From a bacterium (GTDB lineage: Bacteria; Bacillota; Bacilli; Lactobacillales; Streptococcaceae), in NCBI GenBank assembly GCA_905221215.1, contig CAJNCI010000002.1, forward strand, positions 124,001 to 188,000: a stretch of 64,000 nucleotides of DNA. The letters are read 5' to 3'. Positions 19,645-28,722 of the stretch are shown piece after piece (within the stretch, counting starts at the first letter, position 1; every line of letters starts with the position of its first letter). A program made the position numbers and the translations under genes. The notes beneath the pieces are model-generated. The model did no database searches. It was given only the letters and a program-made list of their open reading frames with translations, and was not told the origin of the DNA.

Positions 19645-19843
19645 CTTCTTCCTCCCAAAATAGTTGGTCTAGGGTTTTCCCTAAATATCTGCAAATGGAC
19701 TGGCAGAGCGAGAGACTAGGATTGTATTTTCCCGCCTCTATCAAACCAATAGTCTGGCGCGTCACCCCAACAGCCTCTGCCAGTTGACCTTGTGTTAAAT
19801 CAAGCTCGACTCGAGCTAATTTTAATTTTAAATTTTTAGCCAC
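19634..19843 (-). CDS. Small XRE-family (Cro/CI-type) regulator
   Basis: 69 residues, essentially one helix-turn-helix domain: LKLARVELDLTQGQLAEAVGVTRQTIGLIEAGKYNP, then LDQLFWEEE as in YozG/Cro-like proteins. The start is GTG 19843, because AAGGAGG lies 6 nt upstream; an ATG at 19873 would place that RBS inside the gene. It is likely autoregulatory and may control the membrane partner. Confidence 0.82.
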   Translation of the reverse strand: MAKNLKLKLARVELDLTQGQLAEAVGVTRQTIGLIEAGKYNPSLSLCQSICRYLGKTLDQLFWEEEDGK

Positions 19844-19917
19844 CTGTGTCCTCCTTATAGTTTTAATACTCATCTACTCTTAAAAAATCCAAAACTATTA
19901 CAAGCTGTCACCTATTT

Positions 19918-19945
19918 ATTATAACCTCATTAATTAGCACTCCAA
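19918..19945 (-). promoter_or_regulatory. Promoter of the XRE/membrane-protein pair
   Basis: -35 TTGGAG (19940-19945), 16-nt spacer, -10 TATAAT (19918-19923), about 75 nt upstream of the GTG start. Confidence 0.55.
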
Positions 19946-19964
19946 TATTATCTTCAGCCTAAAA

Positions 19965-20086
19965 TCAGTATGTTAGATTGTTTGAAATAAACTCCCTAGT
20001 GATTTTTTGTTTAGTATTAGCTTTAGTAGAGTCTTTTAAACGAGTTTTGATTGCTTGTATTTCTTGTTTAGTTTAGTTGCTTTCAT
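19965..20086 (-). pseudogene. Relic of a small gene (frameshifted)
   Basis: An ATG at 20086 follows a TATAAT box but stops after 16 codons. A shifted frame then stays open with protein-like composition (TKQEIQAIKTRLKDSTKANT ... ISNNLTY) to a TGA at 19965. One indel would join them into a basic protein of about 40 residues. The family is not recognised. The rest of 19844-20204 holds only the XRE promoter and AT-rich sequence. Confidence 0.25.
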
Positions 20087-20204
20087 ATCACTATTATATA
20101 ATGCTTTTGGAAATGAGTCTAGTGTAAGACAAAAACGTGTGCATAGCAAGATGACTGATTTTTTTTTGCTGGATTTTAAGTCTGCAAAATAATACTAAAC
20201 GAAA

Positions 20205-20933
20205 CTAAAATGAATACTCCTTGCTTTTCTTGAGAGTGAAAAAGTACAATAAAATGATTGTAGTGATTACCACAAGATACTGACTAATAGACATCGTATT
20301 TGAAGCAACAAATACAGGTAAGGAATAAAAAGGAAGAAGTTCAATTGCTTTGATAAATAAATCATTACTAGTATTCATCATAATCGTATTTAATATATTA
20401 GGGATAAAGAGTAGTAAAGCTACTAAAATACCAAATACCAAGCCACTTTTCAATTTGTATAAATAGAAAATGTAAGATAATAGAAAATAAAATAGGACTA
20501 ACAAAATTGTATTGACTACAATGGCTACTATAAAATCTAATCCTAAATCACCTGGAACACCCAATTTACTTACGATGACTAATAACACAATACCATTCAA
20601 AGCATAGATAATGGAAACTGAGATGGCATATAGAAAATTGGACAAGACATAAATCATCCGATTTTTCTGTTGATTATAAAATAAACTTATCGTATTGTGG
20701 GAAAAATCCCTACTAATAATTCGGTTAGCATGTATAACAGCCATTAACATACCGAGCATAGCATAAAAATTTGAAATATGCTTAATACCAAGTGATGTCC
20801 CTTGACTCTTTAGAATAAAGAATGTAACCAGTATCGGCGGTATAAACGAGATAACCAATCCTAGATATATTACGCCTGATGAATATAAATCTCTTATATT
20901 TTCCTTAAGAAAATTCAATTTATTTAATTTCAT
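20205..20933 (-). CDS. ABC transporter permease (ABC-2 like)
   Basis: 242 residues with six predicted TM segments (about 18-40, 52-65, 90-112, 125-150, 155-178, 205-228). No recognisable substrate motif. It lies 15 nt after the ATPase gene and should pair with it. Such two-component exporters often give bacteriocin or antibiotic immunity, but nothing here proves that. Low GC compared with neighbours may point to transfer. Confidence 0.75.
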   Translation of the reverse strand: MKLNKLNFLKENIRDLYSSGVIYLGLVISFIPPILVTFFILKSQGTSLGIKHISNFYAMLGMLMAVIHANRIISRDFSHNTISLFYNQQKNRMIYVLSNFLYAISVSIIYALNGIVLLVIVSKLGVPGDLGLDFIVAIVVNTILLVLFYFLLSYIFYLYKLKSGLVFGILVALLLFIPNILNTIMMNTSNDLFIKAIELLPFYSLPVFVASNTMSISQYLVVITTIILLYFFTLKKSKEYSF

Positions 20934-20948
20934 GATTATATCCTTTCT

Positions 20949-21794
20949 TTATTTTGAACGATTTAGATAAATATCTTTAAGCGTCTCTTTTTTAGTTTCA
21001 AAATCAACTACTTTAATATAGTTTTCGTTAAAAAATTTAAAAAGCTCACTACTTTGAATATTCCCAGACATAGTAATTTTCAGTCCCTCTTCCTGAACAA
21101 TATCTCCAAATTCTTGTTTGGTAATGAAAATGTCTTTATCTGTAGCTGATGAAAAAGCTATCTCAAACAAGCAATTATGACTATCTTTTCCTACTTTTTG
21201 GAATGTCAAAAGCCCGTTCTCCAAGAAGAGGACTCTCTCACAAATTTCTTCAATATCTTCTAATTTATGACTCGATATTAAAATTCCCACATTTTCACTT
21301 AAAGCTAAGTTTTTTAGAACCGCTAAAACTATTTGTGATGATTCAATATCTAAACCATTAGTCGGTTCATCTAAAATCAATATATCAGGTTCCGTAACGA
21401 GAGTTAGAAGCAAAGCTAATTTTTGTTTTGTACCCAAAGAATAGGTCTTTACTTTTTTATTAATAGACTGAGTCAAATCTAACTCTTGAATCAAACTCCC
21501 AAATCTTTCTTGATTATAGTCAACACCATATAAATTTGACAGATATTTTAAATTCTCTAAACCTGTTTTAGATAAAAATAATTTTGGTTCTTCGATTAAA
21601 TAGCCAACATTATCACTACTTATAATATTCCCTGCAGTCGGTTGGTTATTCTGAACAAGAATTTTCATCAATGTACTCTTGCCAACTCCGTTTCTCCCTA
21701 CTAGACCAACAATTTCACCCTTATTAAGTGCGAAATTTATATCTTTGAGAATGGTTGAATGACCATAATTTTTACTTACATTTATAATTTCCAT
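20949..21794 (-). CDS. ABC transporter ATP-binding protein
   Basis: 281 residues. Walker A GRNGVGKST, Q-loop region YLIEEPK, signature SLGTKQKLALL (LGTKQ variant of LSGGQ), Walker B ILILDEPTNGLD and switch His in ISSHKLED. The C-terminal 75 residues have no clear domain. It belongs to the BcrA/CcmA-like group that works with a separate permease, the next gene. Substrate unknown. Confidence 0.88.
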   Translation of the reverse strand: MEIINVSKNYGHSTILKDINFALNKGEIVGLVGRNGVGKSTLMKILVQNNQPTAGNIISSDNVGYLIEEPKLFLSKTGLENLKYLSNLYGVDYNQERFGSLIQELDLTQSINKKVKTYSLGTKQKLALLLTLVTEPDILILDEPTNGLDIESSQIVLAVLKNLALSENVGILISSHKLEDIEEICERVLFLENGLLTFQKVGKDSHNCLFEIAFSSATDKDIFITKQEFGDIVQEEGLKITMSGNIQSSELFKFFNENYIKVVDFETKKETLKDIYLNRSK

Positions 21795-21874
21795 TTTGTA
21801 ATTCCTCCATTAATATTCTTGGTTTTCTATTTGATCATCATTAATTTTAAAAAGTTGCGCCTCTTTTCAACATT

Positions 21875-21902
21875 ATTATATCATATATCTAACTTAATGC
21901 AA
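21875..21902 (-). promoter_or_regulatory. Promoter of the ABC transporter operon
   Basis: -35 TTGCAT (21897-21902), 16-nt spacer, extended -10 TGATATAAT (hexamer 21875-21880). The leader is about 75 nt. Confidence 0.6.
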
Positions 21903-21939
21903 TATATAAATGTCATTTTGTAAGATCTTATTAACAAAA

Positions 21940-21967
21940 AACTCTCTACCACAAAAGATAGAGAGTT
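21940..21967 (-). terminator. Terminator after the GNAT gene and HAD relic
   Basis: Perfect 9-bp stem AACTCTCTA / TAGAGAGTT followed by T's on the minus strand. Confidence 0.8.
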
Positions 21968-21973
21968 TTGAGT

Positions 21974-22150
21974 CTAAATATATAATTTCAAAATTTCGAC
22001 GACATCACTTCTTTTCTTAACCTGATAAGCCTTGATGCCCAACTTCTAAGCTGCCATTGCATTGTCCTCAATATCGTCTAGAAAGACACAATTTCTAGGT
22101 TCTAACTGGTATTTATCAAGAATCTCCTTTATACTTATGTCAAGAACCCC
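21974..22150 (-). pseudogene. HAD-family hydrolase remnant
   Basis: One frame reads VLDISIKEILDKYQLEPRNC, then VFLDDIEDNAMAA, stop, KLGIKAYQVKKRSDVVEIL. This is the C-terminal part of a HAD phosphatase (LDD..N..AA..LG). It has an in-frame TAG where family members have a codon, no start and no N-terminal DxDxT. It begins directly after the GNAT stop, suggesting an older operon partner that has decayed. Confidence 0.65.
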
Positions 22151-22177
22151 TCTTTGCCTTATGCTTTCATCTTCTAC

Positions 22178-22588
22178 TTACAAATCTTTTTGGTAATAGT
22201 ATCTTTTCCCTGTGTATGGATAGTCTTGTAACCTAAAGACTTCCTTGTAGCCATGCTTCTGATAAAAGTCTGGTGCCTGGAACTGGTAAGTATTTACAAA
22301 GGAAAAACGACAGTTTCGATTCTTGGCTTCATTTTCTGCTCGCTGCAATAGTTTTGAACCAATTCCTTGCCCTCGTAACTCCTCTTTCACAAACAAATAC
22401 TCAATTTGCAACCAATTTCCAAAAGTCTCAGCAACCAAGCCAGCCATAAGATTGCCGTCTTCATCTTCAACATAAAGATTCAATGACTCACTTTCAGCCT
22501 CTTCTCTTTTGGAACGGTTATAAGCACGAATCAAATTCCCAATTTCTTGCGCCTTCTGGGATTCCTCATTTTCCAATCTAAAGTACAT
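22178..22588 (-). CDS. GNAT acetyltransferase
   Basis: 136 residues. GNAT core: WLQIEYLFVKEELRGQGIGSKLL, the acetyl-CoA loop RGQGIG, then FVNTYQFQAPDFYQKHGYKEV. Substrate unknown. GGAGG lies before ATG 22588. A consensus promoter precedes it and a HAD relic follows. Confidence 0.85.
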   Translation of the reverse strand: MYFRLENEESQKAQEIGNLIRAYNRSKREEAESESLNLYVEDEDGNLMAGLVAETFGNWLQIEYLFVKEELRGQGIGSKLLQRAENEAKNRNCRFSFVNTYQFQAPDFYQKHGYKEVFRLQDYPYTGKRYYYQKDL

Positions 22589-22618
22589 CCAAACCTCCTC
22601 GAAAACTGATACAGCTTG

Positions 22619-22647
22619 ATTATAGTCTTATTCCAATAGACTGTCAA
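22619..22647 (-). promoter_or_regulatory. Strong promoter of the GNAT gene
   Basis: Consensus -35 TTGACA (22642-22647), 17-nt spacer, consensus -10 TATAAT (22619-22624). Confidence 0.85.
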
Positions 22648-22657
22648 ACTAGAAAAA

Positions 22658-22681
22658 ACTCATCAAGCTGAGTTGATGAGT
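22658..22681 (-). terminator. Terminator of the amino acid permease
   Basis: Perfect 8-bp stem ACTCATCA / TGATGAGT followed by TTTTTC on the minus strand. Confidence 0.8.
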
Positions 22682-22688
22682 CCTTAAT

Positions 22689-24053
22689 CTATTTTCTAAA
22701 TTTCCACTGGCTGTAAATCCCGAAACCGATAATCCAGATAGCTGATCCGATTGCTCCGACAAATGTAGACTCTTGTAAAAAGAGGGTTACAAAGACAAAG
22801 ACAAAGAAGAGCATGGTTAACGGGTTTAGGAAACGATAATGGGGCATGAGATAGCCATCTGCCATAAAGTCTGGCGACTTGCGGTATTTAAGGTGAGCCA
22901 CCATAATCAAGATATAAATGGCGATATAAACACCTGATGATGAAGCCGTAATCAAGGCAAAGGCATCCGAAACACCTGGCAAGATATTGATAAAGGCTGC
23001 TAGAGCAATCAAGATTGCTGAAGCAATGATAGCATTTTGTGGCACGTTATGACGAGAAAGAGTATCTGCCTTGATCGCTTTTAGGAATGGATTTGGCGAA
23101 TCATGGGCAATCTGGTACAAATGGCGCCCTGTTGAGTAGAGGGTCGAGTTAAGGGCAGAGGCTGCTGAGGTCAAAACGACAAAGTTAATCAAGGCTGCTG
23201 CCCACTTGACACCTGCCAACTCAAATACTGTAACAAAGGGAGAATCAGCAGAGGCAAGCTCACGCCAAGGAATGATAGCCATAATGGCTAAGAGGGCACC
23301 ACCGTAGAAAAAGGCGATACGCAAAGGAATTTCCTTAACGGCTTTTGGCAAAACCTGACGTGGATTTTTGGTTTCAGAAGTTGTGACCCCGATAAATTCA
23401 ATCATGAGGTAGGCAAAGAACACCATCTGGAAGGCCATGACAAAGTTGACTCCACCATTTGGAAAGAGAGAGAAATTGTCAGCAATATTAGCCAAACTTG
23501 CTACTCCATGAGGTGTCTTAAAGCCTGTCAAGACCATAAAGACTCCTGTGGCAATCATAGCTAAAATAGCCACAATCTTAACCATAGCAAACCAAAACTC
23601 AACTTCCCCAAAGAGCTTAACCGCAATCAGATTGACCAAGGCTAGAATGGTCAAAAATCCAATCTCAATCATCCAACTTGGCCAGCTAGGGAACCAGAAC
23701 TGAACATAGTGGGAGATGGCTGTGATTTCCGCCATACCGATAAAAACAACGGATAACCAGTATGACCAAACCGAGAAATAACCCCAGCCCTTACCCAAAT
23801 GGCGCGTGATAAAGTTGATAAAGGTATGTTGCTCAGGGTCTTGGTAGAGCATTTCCCCAACCGCACGCATCATGAGGAACATGAAAGCCCCAGTAATCAT
23901 ATAAATCAGTACAATAGAAGGACCAGTTAGGCTGATAGAGCGACCCGCTCCCAAAAAGAGTCCTGTTCCGATTGTTCCTGCAATGGCCATAACCTGTACG
24001 TGACGATTGGTCAGACCACGCTCCATCTTATTTTTTTTCTTCTTTGAACTCAT
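22689..24053 (-). CDS. Amino acid permease, APC superfamily (AAT type)
   Basis: 454 residues with twelve predicted TM segments. The N-terminus has RHVQVMAIAGTIGTGLFLGAG, the substrate-binding TM1 motif of the family, and later FIGVTTSETKNPRQVLPKAV. It is close to CycA/AapA/YtnA-type permeases for neutral amino acids; specificity cannot be read from sequence. It is a single gene between greA and its own terminator. Confidence 0.88.
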   Translation of the reverse strand: MSSKKKKNKMERGLTNRHVQVMAIAGTIGTGLFLGAGRSISLTGPSIVLIYMITGAFMFLMMRAVGEMLYQDPEQHTFINFITRHLGKGWGYFSVWSYWLSVVFIGMAEITAISHYVQFWFPSWPSWMIEIGFLTILALVNLIAVKLFGEVEFWFAMVKIVAILAMIATGVFMVLTGFKTPHGVASLANIADNFSLFPNGGVNFVMAFQMVFFAYLMIEFIGVTTSETKNPRQVLPKAVKEIPLRIAFFYGGALLAIMAIIPWRELASADSPFVTVFELAGVKWAAALINFVVLTSAASALNSTLYSTGRHLYQIAHDSPNPFLKAIKADTLSRHNVPQNAIIASAILIALAAFINILPGVSDAFALITASSSGVYIAIYILIMVAHLKYRKSPDFMADGYLMPHYRFLNPLTMLFFVFVFVTLFLQESTFVGAIGSAIWIIGFGIYSQWKFRK

Positions 24054-24080
24054 ATCGTCTCCAATTCAATTTAAAATGGA

Positions 24081-24120
24081 AAAAGGAGTGAGTGAAGCGC
24101 ACAGCCTCCCCACTCCTTTT
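24081..24120 (-). terminator. greA terminator
   Basis: 10-bp stem AAAAGGAGTG / CACTCCTTTT with a 20-nt inner region, followed by TCC on the minus strand. It lies 7 nt after the greA stop. Confidence 0.65.
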
Positions 24121-24126
24121 CTGTTT

Positions 24127-24609
24127 TTAGGCTGTTTTTTCAACCTTCAAGATTTTTACATCGTAGCTACCAACAGGTGTTTCAATGGTTGCTGTGTCAC
24201 CTGTTTTCTTACCAATCAAGGCTTGTCCAATTGGGCTTTCATTTGAGACTTTACCTGCAAAGGCATCCGCACCGGCTGAACCTACGATAATATAAACTTC
24301 TTCTTCGTCCTCACCAATTTCTTGGATAGTAACTGTTTTACCAATCGCTACTTCGTCTTGGGCAACTGAGTCGCTATTGACGATTTCAGCATAGCGGATT
24401 TTTGTTTCCAAGCTAGAGATTTGTCCTTCAACAAAGGCTTGTTCATCCTTAGCTGCTTCGTATTCACTGTTTTCAGAAAGGTCACCGTATGAACGAGCAA
24501 TCTTAATGCGTTCTACCACTTCTGGTCGGCGGACCAATTTCAATTCTTCTAATTCTTTTTCCAGTTTTACCTTTTCCTCAAGGGTCATAGGATATGTTTT
24601 TTCTGCCAT
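24127..24609 (-). CDS. greA: Transcription elongation factor GreA
   Basis: Rescues backtracked RNA polymerase by stimulating transcript cleavage. 160 residues from ATG 24609. The N-terminal coiled coil carries the acidic tip region ([20 protein letters not shown]) and the C-terminal FKBP-like domain has GKTVTI and [25 protein letters not shown] at 24618 is a less likely start. It follows mltG, as in pneumococcus. Confidence 0.96.
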   Translation of the reverse strand: MAEKTYPMTLEEKVKLEKELEELKLVRRPEVVERIKIARSYGDLSENSEYEAAKDEQAFVEGQISSLETKIRYAEIVNSDSVAQDEVAIGKTVTIQEIGEDEEEVYIIVGSAGADAFAGKVSNESPIGQALIGKKTGDTATIETPVGSYDVKILKVEKTA

Positions 24610-24644
24610 TTTTCTCAACTTTCTTCTGATGATATTTTCTAAAG

Positions 24645-24672
24645 AAAATTATGTGAAGCATCACATAATTTT
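24645..24672 (-). terminator. mltG terminator
   Basis: Perfect 12-bp stem AAAATTATGTGA / TCACATAATTTT with a 4-nt loop. It overlaps the mltG stop and is followed by CTTT on the minus strand. Confidence 0.7.
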
Positions 24673-26335
24673 AGTTTGTTTGGTTTAATTTGCTGTTGAC
24701 ATGTTCAGCAACATTCCGATCATGTTCTTCTTTATTGCTAGCATAGTAGACCTTACCATCTGTCACATCTGCAACAAAGTAAAGGTTCTCACTCTTAGTC
24801 TGATTGATACTTGACTCGATAGCATCCAAGCTTGGACTATCTACTGGACCAGGCATGAGGCCTAGATTTGTATAAACATTGTATGGTGAATCAATCGATG
24901 TATCGATTCCAGCATCGTCGGCAAGACTAATCTTCTGACCAAGTTTGCCTTGGGCATACAAGATGGCAATATTGCTTTGAAGTGGCATACCAAGATTCAA
25001 GCGATTGTAGAACACACCTGCAATCAACTTACGATCGTCAGTCTTAGCTCCTTCTTTTTCTACGAGTGAAGCAATGGTCAGCAATTCATTGACCGTCAAA
25101 TTCTTAGACTTAATCGTACTGTAATGAGGTGCCAAAGTCTTGTCCATAGCTGCCAACATCTCATCAATCAAGCTTTCAATAGTTGTGCTTTCTTTGATAG
25201 AGTAAGTAGCTGGGAAAAGGAATCCTTCTAAACGATAACGAACTCCACTTTCCTTTGTAGGCAAGCTTTCAAGTAGACTAGGATATTTAGCAACTTCTTG
25301 GCTGATAAAGCTATCATCTTGAACTTTTGCTAGGAAAGCATCTGCTGTCAAAGGCTCTTTGAAGTCACCTTGCAATTGACCTACCGCTTGTGCCATTTGA
25401 TCAATCGTATAACCTTCTGGAATTGTCAAAGTCGCAAGGACAGGTTCTTGAGCTTCAGCTGTTCCACCTTTTTGTAGTTCGTGGATGATATCTTCTGTAC
25501 TCATGCTCTTTTGCAAATTATAGTAACCTGATTTCAAATCAGCATAATTTTTGTACTTAGCATACAAGCCAAAAACTAAACCGTGTTTAATCAAGCCGGC
25601 ATCTTCAAGTGTCTTACCGATTTCTTGAACATTAGCCCCTTCTGGGATTTGAACCGTTACATATTGCTTAGAATCAGCGTCAACAGGCTGTAAAGATGAC
25701 TGAACATACTGATAACCGAAGTAACCACCTGCCGAAATCAAGGCAAGGAAAATCAGTAGAGAAATGAAGAAGGCCTTGAAGCCAGATTTTTTCTCTTTCT
25801 TAGGCTTAACGGGTTTCGCTCCTTCTCTACGGCTACGACGTGGTGTATCGCTGATGATATCCACTGTTTCTTTAGCAGGCGTCGGTGTTTCTGGACCTGC
25901 TTGTTCTTCTTTTTTCTCTGCTGTCTTATAGGAAACAGCTACCCTTGTTGGGGTTTCATTATATTCTCTTTCAACTTTGTGAGGTCTAACAGGACCTGGT
26001 CCTGGTCTTGATCCACTTTCTTCCGCTGGAGAAGAAGGCACATCTTGACTTGGATGGGTTGGGGCAGCAGGAGTTTCTCTTTGAATCTCATCTGCTGGAG
26101 AAGTTGGTAAATCTTGACTTGGGTGAGTAGGCGCAGCAGGAGCTTTTCTCATAATCTCCTCTACCGTTGACAAGGAATCAGCCATGAGTTCTTCAGCTGA
26201 AGGTTCATTTGCAGGAGTAGGAACTACTGCCTCATCTTCTTTCAGAACTTCATCATAGCGTTTTACTTTTTCTAAATCTCTCAGAATCTGCTCTTTAAAG
26301 CTTAATTTCTCTTCTTCTCTTGACTTTTCACTCAA
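24671..26335 (-). CDS. mltG: Endolytic murein transglycosylase MltG
   Basis: Cleaves nascent glycan strands during peripheral wall synthesis. 554 residues. A long cytoplasmic N-terminus (1-180) is rich in Pro/Glu, with two repeats of PAAPTHPSQD. One TM lies at about 187-208. Then a LysM-like segment and the YceG domain, with catalytic Glu in SLVEKEG, and VFYNRLNLGMPLQSN and NVYTNLGLMPGPVDSPS. The start is TTG 26335 with AAGGAGG upstream. Confidence 0.94.
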   Translation of the reverse strand: MSEKSREEEKLSFKEQILRDLEKVKRYDEVLKEDEAVVPTPANEPSAEELMADSLSTVEEIMRKAPAAPTHPSQDLPTSPADEIQRETPAAPTHPSQDVPSSPAEESGSRPGPGPVRPHKVEREYNETPTRVAVSYKTAEKKEEQAGPETPTPAKETVDIISDTPRRSRREGAKPVKPKKEKKSGFKAFFISLLIFLALISAGGYFGYQYVQSSLQPVDADSKQYVTVQIPEGANVQEIGKTLEDAGLIKHGLVFGLYAKYKNYADLKSGYYNLQKSMSTEDIIHELQKGGTAEAQEPVLATLTIPEGYTIDQMAQAVGQLQGDFKEPLTADAFLAKVQDDSFISQEVAKYPSLLESLPTKESGVRYRLEGFLFPATYSIKESTTIESLIDEMLAAMDKTLAPHYSTIKSKNLTVNELLTIASLVEKEGAKTDDRKLIAGVFYNRLNLGMPLQSNIAILYAQGKLGQKISLADDAGIDTSIDSPYNVYTNLGLMPGPVDSPSLDAIESSINQTKSENLYFVADVTDGKVYYASNKEEHDRNVAEHVNSKLNQTN

Positions 26336-26366
26336 AAGTTTTTCCTCCTTGTTGACAATCCATAAT

Positions 26367-26395
26367 ATTATATCTTAAAAGTCCAAGAAAAGCAA
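26367..26395 (-). promoter_or_regulatory. mltG promoter
   Basis: -35 TTGCTT (26390-26395), 17-nt spacer, -10 TATAAT (26367-26372). Confidence 0.65.
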
Positions 26396-26415
26396 CCTAT
26401 GATACTTTTCCTAGC

Positions 26416-26910
26416 TTATTTTTTCGTTTCCCAGACCATATCATACCAAGTTTCCCCTGCAAAGGTTGACTGGGACAAGCCTTCGTTGATAAATCCATGC
26501 TTTTCATAGTAGGCAATGAGATAGTCATGACAGGTTAGATTAATGCCTTCTCTTCCATCTTCAAGAGCCATTTCTTTCAAGGCTGTTAGCAATTTCTGAC
26601 CCAATCCGAAGCCTTGTGCTTCCTTGGCAATAGACAGACAGGTCACAGAGATATAGCCACCAGTCTCATGACTATAGTCTTTTATGTCTTCTGTAAAGGA
26701 CTGGTCTTGCAGATGGCGGTGGGGGCCAACTGGCCCTTCGATATAACCCATGATTCTGCCCTCTTTTTCTGCAACCAGAAAAGAGGTCTGTATTTCTCGC
26801 AAATGTGCCTCAAAGACAGATCGAGGAATGGCTTCTTCGACCGAAAAATTTTCAAGTTCAAGTTCAACAATCCGATCCAAATCTTCTAATCTTGCTTGTC
26901 TGATTTTCAT
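26416..26910 (-). CDS. GNAT acetyltransferase (first of a pair)
   Basis: 164 residues. IRQARLEDLDRIVELE start, SVTCLSIAKEAQGFGLGQKLL with acetyl-CoA loop, LIAYYEKHGFINEG and a short C-terminal tail. Substrate unknown. Its ATG overlaps the preceding GNAT stop by 4 nt, and the two share a GF-NE/DE pattern, suggesting an ancient duplication. Confidence 0.83.
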   Translation of the reverse strand: MKIRQARLEDLDRIVELELENFSVEEAIPRSVFEAHLREIQTSFLVAEKEGRIMGYIEGPVGPHRHLQDQSFTEDIKDYSHETGGYISVTCLSIAKEAQGFGLGQKLLTALKEMALEDGREGINLTCHDYLIAYYEKHGFINEGLSQSTFAGETWYDMVWETKK

Positions 26911-27368
26911 TGTGCCTCCAGATAAAAGGGATTAAACCAAATCATACTAAAACCCTGGTTAGTTGCATAAAGGGAAGTTTCTTCATCAATAAAACCGTTC
27001 ATTTCAAAATAGGAAAGTAGCTCATCAGGACTCTTCAAACGAATCCCTTTGTAATCCAGCTCAACTGCCACCTCTTTCAAGGCTGCAAGAAGAAGTGTTC
27101 CCAAGCCCTGTCTCTGATGGTCAGACTCGATGACTAAAGAATGTATTTTTAGACATTGCGGATTGTCTGACTGAGGACTTGATAAAATATAGCCTAAAAG
27201 TTGATTTTCATCCCTAGCTAGAAGAAAGGTATCCGCACACTTACGGATACTTTCTTCTAAAATATGGGCAGGTTGCTGCTGTTCAGCTGAAAAAGACGAA
27301 GTTTGAATTGCCTCTATCTCAACCAAATCAGACTTACTTGCCTGAATAATCTTAATTGGAATTTCCAT
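26907..27368 (-). CDS. GNAT acetyltransferase (second of a pair)
   Basis: 153 residues. CLKIHSLVIESDHQRQGLGTLLLAALKEV contains the acetyl-CoA loop RQGLG; LLSYFEMNGFIDEE resembles the neighbour. It lies 9 nt after murC in a murC-GNAT-GNAT operon. The role is unknown; placement with murC does not prove a wall function. Confidence 0.82.
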   Translation of the reverse strand: MEIPIKIIQASKSDLVEIEAIQTSSFSAEQQQPAHILEESIRKCADTFLLARDENQLLGYILSSPQSDNPQCLKIHSLVIESDHQRQGLGTLLLAALKEVAVELDYKGIRLKSPDELLSYFEMNGFIDEETSLYATNQGFSMIWFNPFYLEAQ

Positions 27369-27377
27369 GAGAACATC

Positions 27378-28712
27378 CTATTGAACATTGCTTGTCAAGT
27401 TAGACAAGAGACGCTCAAATGAGTATTCATAGGTTTGGATATCTCCTGCTCCCATAAAGACATAAACAGCATTGTCATGGTCTAAGAGAGGAGATACATT
27501 TTCAACAGTAATAACGCGGCTTTTCTTATGAATCTTGTTTGCCAAGTCTTCTACCTTAACATCTCCATGGTCCACCTCACGAGCTGACCCATAAATCTGT
27601 GCTAGGTAAACCGCATCTGCTTGGTTCAAAGCATGAGCAAAGTCGTCCAACAAGGCAATGGTTCTTGTAAAAGTATGAGGTTGGAAGACCGCTACAATTT
27701 CCTTGCTTGGGTATTTCTGACGAGCCGCATCCAAGGTCGCAATAATTTCTGTTGGATGGTGGGCAAAGTCATCGATAATCACTGTATTATTAACAATTTT
27801 CTCAGTAAAACGACGCTTGACACCCACAAAAGTTTTCAAGTGTTCACGAACCAATTCCAAGTCAAAGCCTGCTGTGTAAAGAAGAGCAATAACGGCTGTT
27901 GCATTCATGATATTGTGGCGACCGAAACTTGGAATGTGGAATTGCCCCAAGTCTTGACCACGGAAATGAACCGTAAAGGTTGAACCAGTCGTAGAACGAA
28001 GGAGATCGCTAGCTACAAAGTCATTACCCTCACCTTCAAAACCATAATAATAAATCGGAGCATCAGCCGTAATTTTACGCAACTCGGCATCTTCACCGTA
28101 GACAAAAAGCCCCTTGGTAATTTGTTTAGCATAGTCGTTAAAGGCATTGAAAACATCCTCTAGACTTGTGAAGTAGTCTGGATGGTCAAAGTCAATGTTG
28201 GTGATGATAGAGTATTCTGGGTGGTAAGGCATGAAATGACGCTCATATTCGTCAGATTCAAAGACAAAATATTTGGCATTGGCCGAACCACGACCTGTCC
28301 CATCCCCAATCAAGAAACTGGTGTCTGTGATATGAGACAAGACATGCGACAACATACCTGTCGTTGAAGTTTTTCCGTGCGCTCCAGCTACTCCCATGCT
28401 GACAAAGTCACGCATAAAGCTGCCTAGAAATTCATGGTAACGTTTGTAGCTGATACCATTTTGGTCTGCATAAGCAATCTCGACATTGTTATCAGGGCGG
28501 AAGGCATTTCCAGCGATAATTTCCATATCGCCGTCTAGATTCTTTTTATCAAAAGGAAGAATGCTAATACCCGCCTGCTCTAGACCGCGTTGAGTAAAGT
28601 AGTATTTTTCAACATCTGATCCTTGAACCTTGTGCCCCATTTGGTGCAACATCAAGGCCAAGGCACTCATCCCTGATCCCTTAATTCCGATAAAATGATA
28701 TGTCTTTGGCAT
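27378..28712 (-). CDS. murC: UDP-N-acetylmuramate--L-alanine ligase
   Basis: Adds L-Ala to UDP-MurNAc in the cytoplasm. 444 residues: [14 protein letters not shown] (UDP-binding N-terminus), ATP loop [50 protein letters not shown] motif ([12 protein letters not shown]) and FQPHTFTRT. Full family length. It is in an operon with the 205-residue unknown protein (10 nt upstream) and two GNATs downstream. Confidence 0.97.
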   Translation of the reverse strand: MPKTYHFIGIKGSGMSALALMLHQMGHKVQGSDVEKYYFTQRGLEQAGISILPFDKKNLDGDMEIIAGNAFRPDNNVEIAYADQNGISYKRYHEFLGSFMRDFVSMGVAGAHGKTSTTGMLSHVLSHITDTSFLIGDGTGRGSANAKYFVFESDEYERHFMPYHPEYSIITNIDFDHPDYFTSLEDVFNAFNDYAKQITKGLFVYGEDAELRKITADAPIYYYGFEGEGNDFVASDLLRSTTGSTFTVHFRGQDLGQFHIPSFGRHNIMNATAVIALLYTAGFDLELVREHLKTFVGVKRRFTEKIVNNTVIIDDFAHHPTEIIATLDAARQKYPSKEIVAVFQPHTFTRTIALLDDFAHALNQADAVYLAQIYGSAREVDHGDVKVEDLANKIHKKSRVITVENVSPLLDHDNAVYVFMGAGDIQTYEYSFERLLSNLTSNVQ

Positions 28713-28722
28713 GATTTCTCCC

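Noticed and set aside
20205..21794. Bacteriocin immunity or resistance transporter
   Set aside because: The genes are a generic ATPase plus six-TM permease without a precursor peptide or regulator nearby, so a specific role cannot be supported.
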